From the NCBI GenBank assembly GCA_021234155.1, contig JAJEKV010000092.1:994001-1058000 (forward strand): a stretch of 64,000 nucleotides of DNA, in the 5' to 3' direction. This document shows, piece after piece, positions 30,560 to 41,989 of the stretch. Under the pieces are notes generated by a model that was not told where the DNA came from, did no database searches, and worked only from the letters and a program-made list of their open reading frames with translations. Position numbers and translations under genes: made by a program. This DNA comes from Isoetes taiwanensis (lineage: Eukaryota; Streptophyta; Lycopodiopsida; Isoetales; Isoetaceae). The first letter of the stretch is position 1, and every line of letters begins with the position of its first letter.

Positions 30560-33150
30560 GTCCTTCTGTCTCCTGTAAGTGCCACAGCCTCATACCTTCA
30601 TTTCCATTTCCATGAAGAACCTGAATGCCTCTTTGCCATCATCTTGTCGGGCATAGCCAGCAATCATAGAGTTCCATTAGCAATCATAAATTTCCCAGGC
30701 TATGCTAGCGGAGATGGGGCTGCAACAATTGTATAGGTTCAGACCTTTAACCATAGGTCTTGCCAAACAATTGGATGACATGCTTTATAGTACTGGTAGC
30801 ACTGGCTACAACATATCCACAATCTGATCTTTATTCCCAATCAATTAATGCTATTAATTGATAGATAAGTCTATTAACATGAGATGCTGGTTGCAATATT
30901 TAAGCATGACGACTCGTAGTCCTTGATTGTCCCTTAACCCTTGATTGTCCCTTAACCCTTGATTGTCTCCAGAGTGCTATGTTGGTAGGACAATTGATAA
31001 GTAATAGCAAAGATGCTCTGGCCAGACGGTTGAAACAATGTTATGACAGGTTCTAAAAGATGGTGTAACAAACAGTCAACCTTAATGCTATCTCTGCTAG
31101 ATTGAAGAAATGCGGGCCCCTTATATCACACCATTCCTGGTCAAGATTATTGGCAGTTGAAATAGTCTCATTCTAATTTCTTTCTTACGTTGCCTATGCG
31201 GGTACTAACAATGCTTTGCTTCTTTGGAATAATGGATCCCGTATAAACATGATGTATTTGTACTTTGATTTAAATTAGGGTCGTACAATAAAACATGACA
31301 ACAAGGTCTGTTTACCTTCTTGTAGAACAGCTTAACAAGAAGCCCTTTATGCTCCTTTTGGGAACTGCATCCTTACAATCACTACCCTATTCTATTGATC
31401 CTATGCCACTACAAACGTTCATGATGCTCAGGAACATAACATTATCAATTGGGCCATATGCCTTCATTCTGCATCTTCTCAAAATATTGGAATGCTGATG
31501 GTTCTTCATTATGATTGGTATATCCTGAAATCACTGAACTCCATGTCACTCAATTCCGCTTTAACAAAACATCAAAGACCATTCGGGCCTCCTTTAGATT
31601 GCGTAATTTAGCATTTGCTTTATAATGCAGCATGCTAAGAGTGTGTTCTATTGTTCCTTTGGCTGGAATTGCCTATGGAGGTAGCAGGCTGTAGAAATAA
31701 TACTTTCTTGCCATTGTAAAATTGCTTGCAAAGATATCAGACTATAAACTTACTTTCCTGGTATTTCCTTTTCTGCCAGTTTGCTAGACTAGGCTGATTC
31801 ACGATTCTGATTACTATTACCTTCCTAAGATTAAAGTGGAAGTCATAAAAAGTGATATCTCCATCTTCTGTTATGTGCTAAATATATCCCATCTTCAACA
31901 CTTTCCAATTTACAACCAGAACTAAAGTGCCCATCATGCTTCTCTATCTCATTAAATTTAGAAGCTGCACATTCCACAATCTTTCATTCTTATAAATGCT
32001 TCGGCCTACAAGTGATATAAAGTCTAGCATCTTCAGGCGATAAGCAGATGTGATAGACAACAAGATATCAGCAGCCCACAGGGTTTATTCCAACACTCTA
32101 TCAACTGCTTTATAGAAAGGCCATATGCTTTATGTGGGATGTCATATGAGTAGAAGGGCATCATGTAGCAAAATATATCAGTGTTGTTCTTAGAGTCCAA
32201 GCTCTGGTGCCATAGAAATTCTAAGTTGTGTTTCCATGCTAGGGCTTTCTTTACTTCATAGTGAGTCCTTTGAATAAACATGTATTTGAATCCCATCCTT
32301 TTGAAAAGATATGCCATTGTTAAGGAGTGGCCTCCAAATATAAAATCTCCTCCCATATAAATTTTCGTCGCTTAACTCATTCTAATTGCTTTCTCACGTT
32401 GCCTGTGCCGGTACCAACAATGCTTTGCTTCTTTGGAGTTAGTGGAGCCCCTGTAAACATGGAGTCTTTGTACTTTTATTTGAGTTAGGGCCATAGAATA
32501 AAACATGACACGAAACAAAGACATGCAAGTTCTGTTTGTCTTGTTTTACCTTCTGTTTTATCTTCCTGTAGAAGAACTTAACAAGAAGCCCTTTATGCTC
32601 CTTTTAGGAGTAATTCAACATCTCTAATTCCTTACAGTTCATCAAAGAACATTCGGGCCTTGTTTAGATTGCTTGATATTGTATCAACAAGGGCACGTTG
32701 TAAAACAACATCAGATTCAAGTTTACTCTCAATTGTTTGGTGAATTTTCCTGGCTTGCTGTATACTGCCGCAGCTCTCAAGACATTAAAAAATGTGACCT
32801 TATTTGATTTCATTTCCTCATGTTACATTTTCTTAAAATAGGCTATGACAAGAAGACCTTTGCCATACTGAGCATATGCACCAATCATTGCTCTCCATGT
32901 GACCACATCAGTTTCAGACGACTCATTAAAAACTGAGAGATATAAACTTTGCCAAATAGAATGTATCTTAGTTGAGCCCAGCTTGCAAGACCAAACAGAG
33001 GTCCTTTGACTATGTTTTTAAAAAAATCTCACTATAGAATCTTTCATTGCAAAGCAATAAGGACAAGAAGGCCAAGCTTTTTAGATTGAGGGCATCAAAT
33101 AAAAGCAGAGAATAACAGAACCAATGTTTAATTCTATGTATAGCACTTCC
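30560..33150 (-). pseudogene. PPR (pentatricopeptide repeat) protein pseudogene
   Basis: Many 31-36-residue PPR-like units are read on minus in changing frames: WNSMIAGYARQDDGKEAFRF (about 30,650), NLKEARMVFDVLLKRN then VTWSSVISGYTNHNE (31,470-31,610), DIFCYMMPFYSYDIPHKAYG (about 32,130-32,190), ETDVVTWRAMIGAYAQYGKG (about 32,880) and NKARMFFDEL (about 32,665). PPR proteins bind organellar RNA in plastids or mitochondria for editing, splicing or stabilisation. Numerous stops and frame slips; the segment AAGAAGCCCTTTATGCTCCTTTT occurs at about 31,338 and 32,587, marking repeated units. No intact start. Confidence 0.8.
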
Positions 33151-33625
33151 GAATGTATGATCAGCAAAGAAATGGATTATTTTCTTGTGCATAGAAAGAT
33201 GAAAATAATGTTGGGAAACTTATTTTCATATGGCTGCCAGCATATGCTGCCTTGGAAAATAGATGCAAGTAGCTTGTTAAGATGCAGTGATGATCTCATA
33301 ATGCAATGGAAGGGGAGTGATGCTCTTGTAAAAAATCTTACTCAATGCACTTCTGCACTAGTTATCATTGGCTGGTTTTAAGTTCAATGTTAAATAAAAT
33401 GAGATTTTGTATAGTTGATTTGATGACATTGTGATTTGTGTGTTTTGGTTAGGGAATATCAATCTGTCATAGCAGATTGGTAGACTCGAACATCCTCTAA
33501 GTGTTGTTCCAGATCAAGGTCAAGGTGCAGATGAGTCTCAACAAGGTCAGCGGCTTTTAAAGGTAGTTTTTAGTAGCTTCATCCAAAGTACGTCAAAAAA
33601 AAGGACAATTTTTCTCCCCCGTTCC
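33150..33625. other. No gene seen
   Basis: AT-rich, probably the 5' flank of the PPR pseudogene. Nothing structured was found. Confidence 0.4.
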
Positions 33626-33757
33626 ATGTTGTGGGGGCGTGGACATGGGTCCCGGATTCCGGTGCGGACCAGTGACCCGCTCCTGGCTACCGCCAGTCGC
33701 GGGGCCTCACCGGTCTGCACCAGAATACGGTCCCCTTGTCCATGCTCCCATACATTC
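33626..33757. repeat. GC-rich foldback element, copy 1
   Basis: An inverted repeat of about 45 nt per arm: GGGTCCCGGATTCCGGTGC on the left pairs with GCACCAGAATACGGTCCCC on the right, and outer parts also pair. The centre (GACCCGCTCCTGGCTACCGC) matches the complement of the centre of the copy at 36,985. Starkly GC-rich in AT-rich surroundings. Confidence 0.65.
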
Positions 33758-35428
33758 CTAGCCTTTATCATTGTCATTGCAAATCCTCCTCTACCAGCCC
33801 CAAAACGCGTATACCCATCTAGGCAAAAGGAGATATAGTTCTAAAGAGCATACCCAGTCCTGTTACTATGTTCTACAGTTCCTGCCATTTTCTCAGAACC
33901 TCTGGAAGGCTCAAATGAAGGTTTCTCAAAATCCACAGAAGGTTTCTCATGCGGTGATAATCACTGTATGACTCATGTCCGGTCTTTGGTGTGGTTTGTT
34001 GTGGGTGGAGTCTCCAACCAGTTGAGCTACAGTGTTAATGTTTTGAAATGTCTCATCTGTGATATCGATTTTCTTAGCAATTGATGCCAGAAGATCACTC
34101 TGTTATTGATAAAATCATCTGCAAGAAAGCAGCCGAAAACATGCAACAAACGATAGGATTTAAGCTTGGGCCTCAATGGGAGTAAAAAAAACCTAATTCA
34201 ACAATTGTCACAGCCAAATTCTGTAACAACTTCTGAATGCATGACAGAGCCCGGGGAGTTTACCCTCAGCGTGATCCCCACGCTCTTCCGGCCATAGATA
34301 CGGACGAGGTTGCAGATCAAATCAAATATGTCAGCCATTCTGGAAGCCCAAATTGACCGTGCAGTAGGTGGAATCCCAACCAATGGTGAACTTACGCAAA
34401 AAACATCCTAAAAATTCATAACATGAAGGCAAATCCTGAAAACTTTGCGAAAATATGTGCTTTAGGACTTGTTAAACCGAAATCTGGTTGTGCATCAACC
34501 TAAAACAGAAAACCAAAGTCATAATAAGCCATCAAACTCAGGGGGTCTAGAGCCCTTAATGGTTATGCTTTTTCTGCAATGGTGCATTTTGATAATGTGA
34601 TGCAGATATCCATAATGGTGAGTGTAGGTTACATATATGGTACTGTCCAGATTTTTTGCTTGTATGGGGTGCTTGCTTCACCATAGTGGTGATAGTGAGA
34701 TCATCAGGCTGCACAGTTTTTTCACCCTAATAGTGACAGTTATTCACAATGCAAAATCCTCAATGTTACAACTAATGAACATTGAAAAAGACAATAAGTT
34801 TAGAGGGATTTGAACCCCATTGGTCTCCATTCAAATTTGCCACTTTAAAGTGCTTAGAGATTGTCCGGTCATGCTGTAAATAGATTCACAATCATGATTT
34901 GGTAGTCACATAGACAGTGACACAGTCATGACTACCACTTGGAGAACCTTCAAAACAGAAATATGATTGGTTAATGGAATAAATCAGAAATTTGAAAGTT
35001 TGAGAAAGAGATGTTCAAATGATTCTTAAGAAAGAATTAAGAGCTACAAGACTGTAGGCTTCAAAATTATTTAAAGGCCCAAATTTTTTAGATGGATCAA
35101 CCACTTCAGCAAGGTAAAGGTCATCTAAGCATTTGATTCTAATGCTCGGTGTTCTAGTTGGGCCTGCATGATCTCATCTGTAATCTGCCCCCTTAAATGC
35201 TCAGCCAATCAAAGTCTTTTGAACTTAGGCCTGTTGCTGCTGGTTGAAGGTAATCTAAGGAATCGCATTAACATTGTCTCAAGCACCTGCAATATACTTT
35301 CTACAAGAAGAACTAACGGTAGTGAAAATTCAATAAAAGAAGATTAGATTACTTTACCATGATTACAAGGTATAACAAGTGCAGTCAGTGCCTGTCACAC
35401 ATGCAATTTAATGATAGAAAGGCTAGTT
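33758..35428. other. Noncoding region without recognisable feature
   Basis: No open frame with a coding pattern; AT-rich. Probably old transposon DNA. Confidence 0.4.
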
Positions 35429-35672
35429 TCTAGTTTGCGCCTCCCCCCCCCGGGCGTCCCGGTGAACATGACGGGTAACAGGCAGTCTTCTTTGTCGCGA
35501 CATGAATCCGGTTGATTGCTTTTTTTTGGATTGTAATGGTGGTTTTGTTGTTTAAAAATAACGAAGGCGTGCTTTCCGTGAGAATCAAGAACAGTTTTTT
35601 TTTGTCTTCTTTCGGCTGCTCAGTCGTATTCACTTGCTGTTCACCGGGACAGGGGGGGCCGCAAACTAGAAG
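35429..35672. mobile_element. MITE with GC-rich terminal inverted repeats
   Basis: About 244 bp. Left end CTAGTTTGCGCC, a C-run and GTCCCGGTGAACA pair with TGTTCACCGGGAC, a G-run and CCGCAAACTAG. Each end is flanked by TA inside a CTAG context (cTA-GTTTGCG and CGCAAAC-TAg), so a TA duplication as in Tc1/mariner is possible. No coding capacity. Confidence 0.65.
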
Positions 35673-36984
35673 TCTCCCGATAGAAATTTAATCTCATGAA
35701 TAAGAGCTAATACTTTTAAGTATTAAGTAAATGTGAGATTACTTTAACATGCATAATCCTCTTCAAAAATAAGATAGCACTGCAATTTACTTCCAATAAA
35801 AAGTTAATACTAGTAAAATTAAGTAATATCACTAAAAAACTAACACTTATGAGCATAAACTAAGAAAAGGATATTATTATACCACGAGTTTTGAGGTGCC
35901 TCTATGTAAGCTTCAGCTCCATCCTCTTTATCTTCATTTGTAATCATCCACATCATTTGCTGTTGTAGCTCCCATCTATATTAGCTACAACACCTGCTGT
36001 ACCCGCTAATGCCATTGCAGCCAATCTTTCCTACTCCATTCTATCTGCCATAGCTTTTGCTTGAACCGTTTCTGGTTTCCATGGCAAGTACTTCTAGAGC
36101 TTCAAGAGCGTGGTTTGCGAAATATCAAAGTGCAGATCAGCCTTTCTGATAGAGAAGATCTTCAATAGAATCTATAATGATTCAGGGGTTCTGACAATTT
36201 TCTTTTCAGCATTTGTATGCTTTCTAGCAGTAGTGCTGTGGCAGCTTGAAATCCAGGATTGGTGCAAAGGCAATAATCCTATTAATCCTAAGATTGATTT
36301 TAACAAATGCAATCAATGGGTTGGAAAGCAAATGCAATATAAGATGGACATGTCTGGGTTCACTAATCAATACTCCAGCAAAAAGCATAATTTCTTTGAT
36401 ATTTTTTAAGCCCTGCATGCACAACAAACAACATCAGAATGCTTGCATTGAATCTCTAAATTAACATTTTCAAGATGCTAAGAGCTTGTCCAAGAAAAAA
36501 TCACATATGTTCTGAGATCCTGAGCCCTATTTACACTTGCAGGAACAAAAAATGGCATTAAAATGTATGCATTGAAGGATGAAAGCAATGAAACAATGCA
36601 TCAAAGGCCCTGTTACCACCATGTCAATGATCCATTTGATTTGCAGCAGAGATCATGCCATGTCAGTGATCCAGGGTTCATTTGCATCTCAAGTCATGGC
36701 AAAGGGGCTCTAAATCGATGAAAAGCCTCCAAATTTTGGAGGGAAATATAGAAGGAGGCACAAAATATAGAAGCACATCAAATCCAATGGTCATTGATGG
36801 CAAAAACTCCAAAAAAATCCATGATATGCAAGTCCTATAAGGCAGAGATGCAAGGGCCATCAATGGCACCAAGGCCACCAATGGATTCCATGACCTTAAC
36901 CACCATGGATCTTGTTGCCGCGACAGCCGAGATTAGGGCATGCTATTCTTGGTTTGTATGTGCACAAAACGGGTTTTTATGTAT
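35673..36984. other. Noncoding region without recognisable feature
   Basis: AT-rich; no coding pattern. The longest frames (about 36,110-36,410) show no motif. Confidence 0.35.
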
Positions 36985-37079
36985 GCTGGCATGCCATCTG
37001 GGACCACATTCCGGTGTGGACCGGTGGGGCCCCACGACCAGTGGCAGCCGGGAGCGGGTCACCGGTCCCACCAAAATGT
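36985..37079. repeat. GC-rich foldback element, copy 2
   Basis: GACCACATTCCGGTGTGGACC pairs with GGTCCCACCAAAATGTGGT. The centre CCACGACCAGTGGCAGCCGG matches, in opposite orientation, the copy at 33,626 at roughly 80%. Ends just before LTR A begins. Confidence 0.6.
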
Positions 37080-37081
37080 GG

Positions 37082-38660
37082 TGTGACGTTCCAGCACAGT
37101 ATACGGTCCCAGGACGTATACTGTACTGCCTCGTCACGCGTACACGCTACTTCGACTGACGTGTACGCCAACGTGTAGCCAGGTGGGTAGCCCCTAGGGG
37201 GCAACTTGCTAGGTATGTGCATTTATTATTAATGTGCACATTTACCAATGTGCACATTTATTAAGGTGCACACCTTTCCATGTGGGCACATTTTGCCACC
37301 TAGCCATTAAAGGCAAGTGGGCCCATTCCCAATTATCCCACATGCCTAAAGGGATAATTGGAAACCCTAGCCTAACCCCCTTGTCTATTTAGGTAGGAGA
37401 AACCCTAAATTGGCCATTTTCGTTCCTAGGGTTTTAGAGCTCTGTTTTGGCTGTCCCAGTAGCCAAAACCGCCTCCCATACTCTGTCTGAGCGAATTGCA
37501 CCATTAGTTTCCCTTGATTCGAGAGGTTCAGCAGGATGGTCGAACTCAGGTCAGGAGGAGCAACTCAAGGATCAGGTATTTAGGCAATTTAATAGCTTAA
37601 ACCATCTCTCAGTCATAGAATCAATAGGTTTAGCCTATTAAATTGCCCATAGCAGCCCTCTAGATCTCGAGATACCAGACTCTAACTAAAGAACCTAACT
37701 CTATGATATAGATTAGATCTAGTTCTTTAGTTCTTCTGTGATGTATATGGATGATGTATCTCTATGAACTCCTTGTATTGGGAAGGGGGGTAGAGACCTA
37801 AAGCTTGGTAGTAGATGCTCCTAGATTAGCCTCTCTAGCACACTGTAGATTTGGCCTGTGTACAAGAACCACACCTGGTTGTGGGTGAAGGGGCCAGACT
37901 GGCTAAGAAGGAGGTTCGTGTTCTGACTCTTGAACGATCCCTCTGGTGTGTAAGGCCTACCGGGGATCATTGTGACTAGGTCTAATGGCTTACCACTGAG
38001 TGTGGATAAGGCATGGGCTCGACACCGAAGTGAAGTGGTGTACACTTTCCAAAGGGGTTCACCGAATAAGGGCAAAGTGACCCTCTAGTCACCTTGAGTC
38101 AAGATGTAGACCTCTCGGAGGGAGTGATCCCTACCGCCCCCATCGGAACGGGGAGATGCAACCCGAGAATAGCCCCTTTGGCTATGCGTCCGTGAGCCTC
38201 TGATCAGTCCCAACACTTTTCAGCCTACTCTGCAAGGTGTGCACAGGAGGGGCGGATGGAGTGGACAACCCTATGCCATGTTCTTATGCCAGCCAAATCC
38301 ATTGCCATGAATTCTGTCTGCAATGAACTCTGGAGACCCAAGCCGTCAGTCATCCCTTCGAGTCTGAGCCTTGGGTAGGACCCCTATGTATGATGCTGAT
38401 CATTGTCTATGCAGATGTTGATGCACCACCCTTCGAGGTGGATATGTGATTATGTTGTATACTGACATGTATGTTTACGCTTCCGCAGCTAGGTAGGCCC
38501 TGAGGGAGACAGGGTGAAATGACCCCTTCACTCTTCCCACTGGGACTCATTACGGGTGCAGTGATATGTGGAGGGCCCTGTATCAGTATGGAGCTGGTAT
38601 GGGGGATGAAGTCCTGTTTGTATACAGTGCGTGCACTGTATACGAGTAGGGGACGTCACA
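37082..38660 (+). repeat. LTR A (5' LTR type)
   Basis: Starts TGTGACGTTCCAG and ends GGGGACGTCACA, so the ends carry the 8-bp inverted repeat TGTGACGT/ACGTCACA. Followed one base later by TGGTATCAGAGCA, the common primer site for initiator Met-tRNA. Related copies lie at 43,716 (truncated) and 46,763. Two small palindromic GTATAC motifs lie near each end. No matching target duplication with B or C. Confidence 0.8.
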
Positions 38661-38661
38661 G

Positions 38662-38674
38662 TGGTATCAGAGCA
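38662..38674 (+). other. Primer-binding site, initiator Met-tRNA type
   Basis: TGGTATCAGAGCA one base after LTR A, as in many plant LTR retrotransposons. Confidence 0.85.
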
Positions 38675-38864
38675 ATGTTCTTGGTGACCAAGAGCAAGGC
38701 ACTGACCATGCTCCCAGTAGTACTAACCTGATAGGATTCTCAAACCTCGAAAAATGGGAAATTTTTTTCTCATTTTTGTAGTATATGCTAAGCTAGTAAT
38801 AGTTAAAATGAATGGAAACATAAAAAGACTAAAAATAGTGAGCCAACCTTCAAAAAGTAGGATG

Positions 38865-38931
38865 GTCTCACACGTCGCGCCAGGACAGATAATGAGAATC
38901 TCATTTTCGGGCTGGGCGCAACGTGTGAGAC
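38865..38931. repeat. Intergenic palindrome, copy B, first
   Basis: GTCTCACACGTCGCGCC pairs with GGGCGCAACGTGTGAGAC across a centre that also pairs (AATGAG/CTCATT). Nearly identical to 39,064, 41,410 and 41,609. Confidence 0.85.
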
Positions 38932-39063
38932 ATTCAGCTTGAAACACACTAAAAAGTCATAAGTTACAGAAAAATAACTTGATAATTCTAATTTTGAGCT
39001 AAGAAGTAGTAGAATTGGCATGTTACATGCTTAGAAAGTATAAAATTTAGCATTAGAATTCAC

Positions 39064-39137
39064 CATGTCTCACACGTCGCGCCAGGACAGAAAATGAACT
39101 TTTCATTATCGGTCTGGGCGCAACGTGTGAGACCATG
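39064..39137. repeat. Intergenic palindrome, copy B, second
   Basis: CATGTCTCACACGTCGCGCC pairs with GGGCGCAACGTGTGAGACCATG. Lies about 75 nt before the TATA box of the H3 gene. Confidence 0.85.
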
Positions 39138-39210
39138 CTTAAATTTAGGTGTTTTAGATGTTTTAGGCAACCCAAAAAGGTAGTTTGAAATTTGACCTAA
39201 AATTGCCCGC

Positions 39211-39220
39211 CTATAAATAG
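39211..39220 (+). promoter_or_regulatory. TATA box of H3 gene, copy B
   Basis: CTATAAATAG, 82 nt before the first ATG (39,293) and 111 nt before the next (39,322). Identical to the box at 41,867. Confidence 0.7.
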
Positions 39221-39292
39221 ATCTAGGCCCCCCCATTTCCGCGTCCCTTCCTTAGAAAATCTGCTCTCGTGCCAAGGCGCATCTTCTCAAGC

Positions 39293-41266
39293 ATGTACTC
39301 GGATCGGGCGAACCGTCGAATATGGCCCTGGACAAAGCGGTATCGCCAGAAGCCCCGCCAGCGAATCTTCCAGCACCCATGATCCTGCCCTAATACAGAG
39401 GATACTGCAAGAACGCCTTTTCAGGCAAGGCGAATCTTCATCGAGTGTAGAGGCAGATTCAGACCAAAGCGACGGGACAGAGATCCTAGGCGACGAGCGC
39501 CCAGTCATCATGCACCAAATCCTCAAAGAAATCACCGAGGAGGAAAGGAGGAGGAAAGAGGAACAAGAGCGGGTGGCCGAAGAACATGAAGAGCAGAGGC
39601 AGCCAACCATCGAAGAGCAACTTGAAGCTTGGGCTCGTTTGAAGGAGGCTGAAGAGAGAGAAGAACAGCAGCAGCCGAGGCTCAACCCAGCTGAAGAGGA
39701 GGACCTCGCGGCGTTTATCAAGAAGTACGAAGCCAAAGAGCGCCGCCGAGAGAGGAAGAGAAAGATGCAAGAAGAGGAGCCGAGCACAGCCGGGAAGGCG
39801 AAGAAGGCGAAGGCAAAGGGCAAGACGGTGGGCAAAAGAAGAGTCGTGCAAGTTAAGCGGGTAAAAGGTGTAGTTATTAACGAACCCTCAGGCGACCAGA
39901 CCCCGCCCTCCACCGACGACTCCGACGAAGATTACGTCCCCAACACTGAGGGGGCAAGCTCTTCAAAACCCCCGGTTGCGGAGAAGGTAGTACCTGAGCA
40001 GGTGGCACCCGAGCTGGAGCAGCCCGGGCAGGCGCCGAAGCCCCCACCCTACCCGACGTGGGATAGAGTCAAAGCACCGCGGCCGCAACGGGAGGCGTAC
40101 GTGATAGACCCCGTAAAGGTCTATGAAAAGAAGATGAGGGAACACAACGCCTTCATGGAATAAATTACTACTCCTATATTTTAGTGTAGCCAAAATAGGT
40201 TTAGCTAAACTACCTTCAAATTGGGCTAGAAGTTTCTAACACTTGGCTAAACTAAATGAATTTTCTCCATCACAGTTTCTTGCTTTTGGCTAAACTTTCA
40301 CAAAATGGAAAGCTAAATATTAGCCATCACGCTATAGTAATTTAAAAAAAAAAACCAAGCATTTTGACAAAGACATTGAATTTATTGTAAATATATAAAT
40401 CAAGACACAAACATACATGAACATGTTCAAAAACCTAAAAAAAAGGGGACTACATTGTTCTTTTTCCTCTAATGCTTCAACTTTATACTTGGAACAAGAA
40501 AGAAAGTGGAAAATAAAAGAAAAATATAAACCATATTTGAAATTTCTTAAAGTTTTACATACATTGATGTTGAATTTCAGGCTAATCTATCCATTTTTCC
40601 AAGCCCACTCTATCTTAGGTTTAGCTAATCGATGTCCTGATGGATATGTCTGGAGGTAAAGGTTTGGCTATTCAACCTAAGAACTCGCTTGGGCGAAAAA
40701 AAAATTGGGCTAAAATTTTCTTTTTTTTGGGCATTTTTTCCATTTACTTTAGCCATTTTTCTTGGCAAAACTGCTACAGAATAGCCATTTGGCTAACCTT
40801 AGCCGTTATTTTATTCCATGAACGCCTTCATGGCGAAGTGGGAGGCATATAACGCATACTATCAGGAGAACAGGGTACGGACGATCGAGGGCGGACATCC
40901 GACAAAGAGCCAGACCCTAAACCGCCACCACCAAAGCCCAAGCTTCCTAGAGCACCAGGGAAGAAGCGGACGGGCAGGAAGCAGACGGAGCAGAGAGCCC
41001 TCAAGGAAATCCGGCACTTCCAGCGAAGTTACGGATTTTTGATTCCCCGCGCACCGTTCCAGCGCCTAGTCCGAGAGGTTATGCAAGAGTACAACACGGA
41101 CATGAGGGTGACCGACGAGATGCTGCTGGCCCTACAGGAGGCAGCAGAGCAAAAACTGGTGTAGCACTTTGAAGATTCGACGGCCTGCACAGTTCACGCG
41201 AAGAGGGTCACACTCATGAGGCAGGATATGCATCTTGCTAGACACATTAAGGGAGAACGCCCTTAA
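39293..41266 (+). pseudogene. Coiled-coil / histone H3 fusion gene, copy B (interrupted)
   Basis: Candidate starts at 39,293 or 39,322 need a frame slip to join the long frame at 39,510. The N-terminal part is a Glu/Arg/Lys coiled coil (EEERRRKEEQERVAEEH, then EEDLAAFIKKYEAKERRRER), then a basic nuclear-type stretch (KAKKAKAKGK) and a Pro-rich linker. The frame is cut by a 667-bp transposon (40,154-40,820), resumes as NAFMAKWEAYNAYYQENR and, after one slip, enters a histone H3 fold at about 40,960: ALKEIRHFQRS, PFQRLVREVMQEYNTDMR, LLALQEAAEQKLV, a TAG, then [18 protein letters not shown] and [12 protein letters not shown], stop 41,264-41,266. An H3 with an N-terminal extension of over 350 residues is unusual. 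Confidence 0.85.
40154..40820. mobile_element. hAT-like nonautonomous element inside the H3 gene
   Basis: 667 bp with terminal inverted repeats CATGGAATAAA/TTTATTCCATG and flanking 8-bp duplication AACGCCTT (40,146-40,153 and 40,821-40,828), the length typical of hAT. Many TTTAGCTAA/TTTGGCTA-type repeats near both ends. No transposase. Its removal leaves the upstream frame (ending NAFM) able to continue as NAFMAKWEAY. Confidence 0.75.
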
Positions 41267-41409
41267 ACCTTTTGTAAATAATAGAAAATTTTTGTTAATA
41301 TAAAGAATTTTTGGGTAAATAAAATGTTTAATCTTGCTTAATTAGGTTAAGATATTGAATTCTGGCTCTTGTCTTGGTTATATTGGACATTTTGAGCAAA
41401 ATTGGGACG

Positions 41410-41481
41410 ATGTCTCACACGTCGCGCCAGGACAGAAAATGAACTTTTCATTTTCGGGCTGGGCGCAACGTGTGAGACCAT
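41410..41481. repeat. Intergenic palindrome, copy B, third
   Basis: ATGTCTCACACGTCGCGCC and GGGCGCAACGTGTGAGACCAT, with centre GAAAATGAACTTTTCATTTTC also pairing. Lies about 145 nt after the H3 stop. Confidence 0.85.
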
Positions 41482-41608
41482 GCCCAAATAGGCCCAAAAG
41501 CGCTCCAAATTGACCAAATAAGAAGTCAATTCTGCCTAACACGATGAGTCCAGTAAGATTAGACCCTTAGATCACCCAAATTGATCAAGTTCAGCCCATT
41601 TAGAGCCC

Positions 41609-41678
41609 ATGTCTCACACGTCGCGCCAGGACAGAAAATGAACTTTTCATTATCGGTCTGGGCGCAACGTGTTAGACC
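41609..41678. repeat. Intergenic palindrome, copy B, fourth
   Basis: Same sequence class, with right arm GGGCGCAACGTGTTAGAC carrying one mismatch. Lies about 190 nt before the TATA box of gene X. Confidence 0.85.
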
Positions 41679-41866
41679 TCTCAGCATTTTCCTCACCATG
41701 CCATATCCAAATGATCTCCAGTCGTTGCAATAAGTTCTTTAGTTGTTCTTAGCATGCTTAAACCCTAAAAGTAGTCTTCAAATTCTCAATTGCACCTCTT
41801 AATAGATCAGAATCGCCCAATCCCAGTAAATTCTAGGTCATCCAAAAATTAGGGTTTTCCCCTTTT

Positions 41867-41876
41867 CTATAAATAG
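41867..41876 (+). promoter_or_regulatory. TATA box of gene X, copy B
   Basis: CTATAAATAG, about 115 nt before the ATG at 41,990. Confidence 0.7.
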
Positions 41877-41989
41877 GTCCCCTATTTCTCATTTAGCACC
41901 CTACAAGTTTGCTCTCGACTGCTTAGGCGATCTTCCAGCTCCCTGAGGCGCTTCTGCATCTGTTTGATAGTCTCTTCTTCGCTAGATCA

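Noticed and set aside
32033-32356. Intact 107-aa protein
   Set aside because: Part of the PPR pseudogene; the frame is open by chance at one end and the PPR unit covers only part.
39287-39913. 208-codon minus-strand frame, Ser/Cys-rich
   Set aside because: Antisense shadow of the Glu/Arg-rich coiled coil of the H3 fusion gene.
39293-41266. Centromeric histone CENH3 gene of the host
   Set aside because: LQEAAE and VTLMR are CENH3-like, but loop 1 has canonical H3 length, the N-terminus is a long coiled coil, the gene is broken and copy A is linked to the same gene X.
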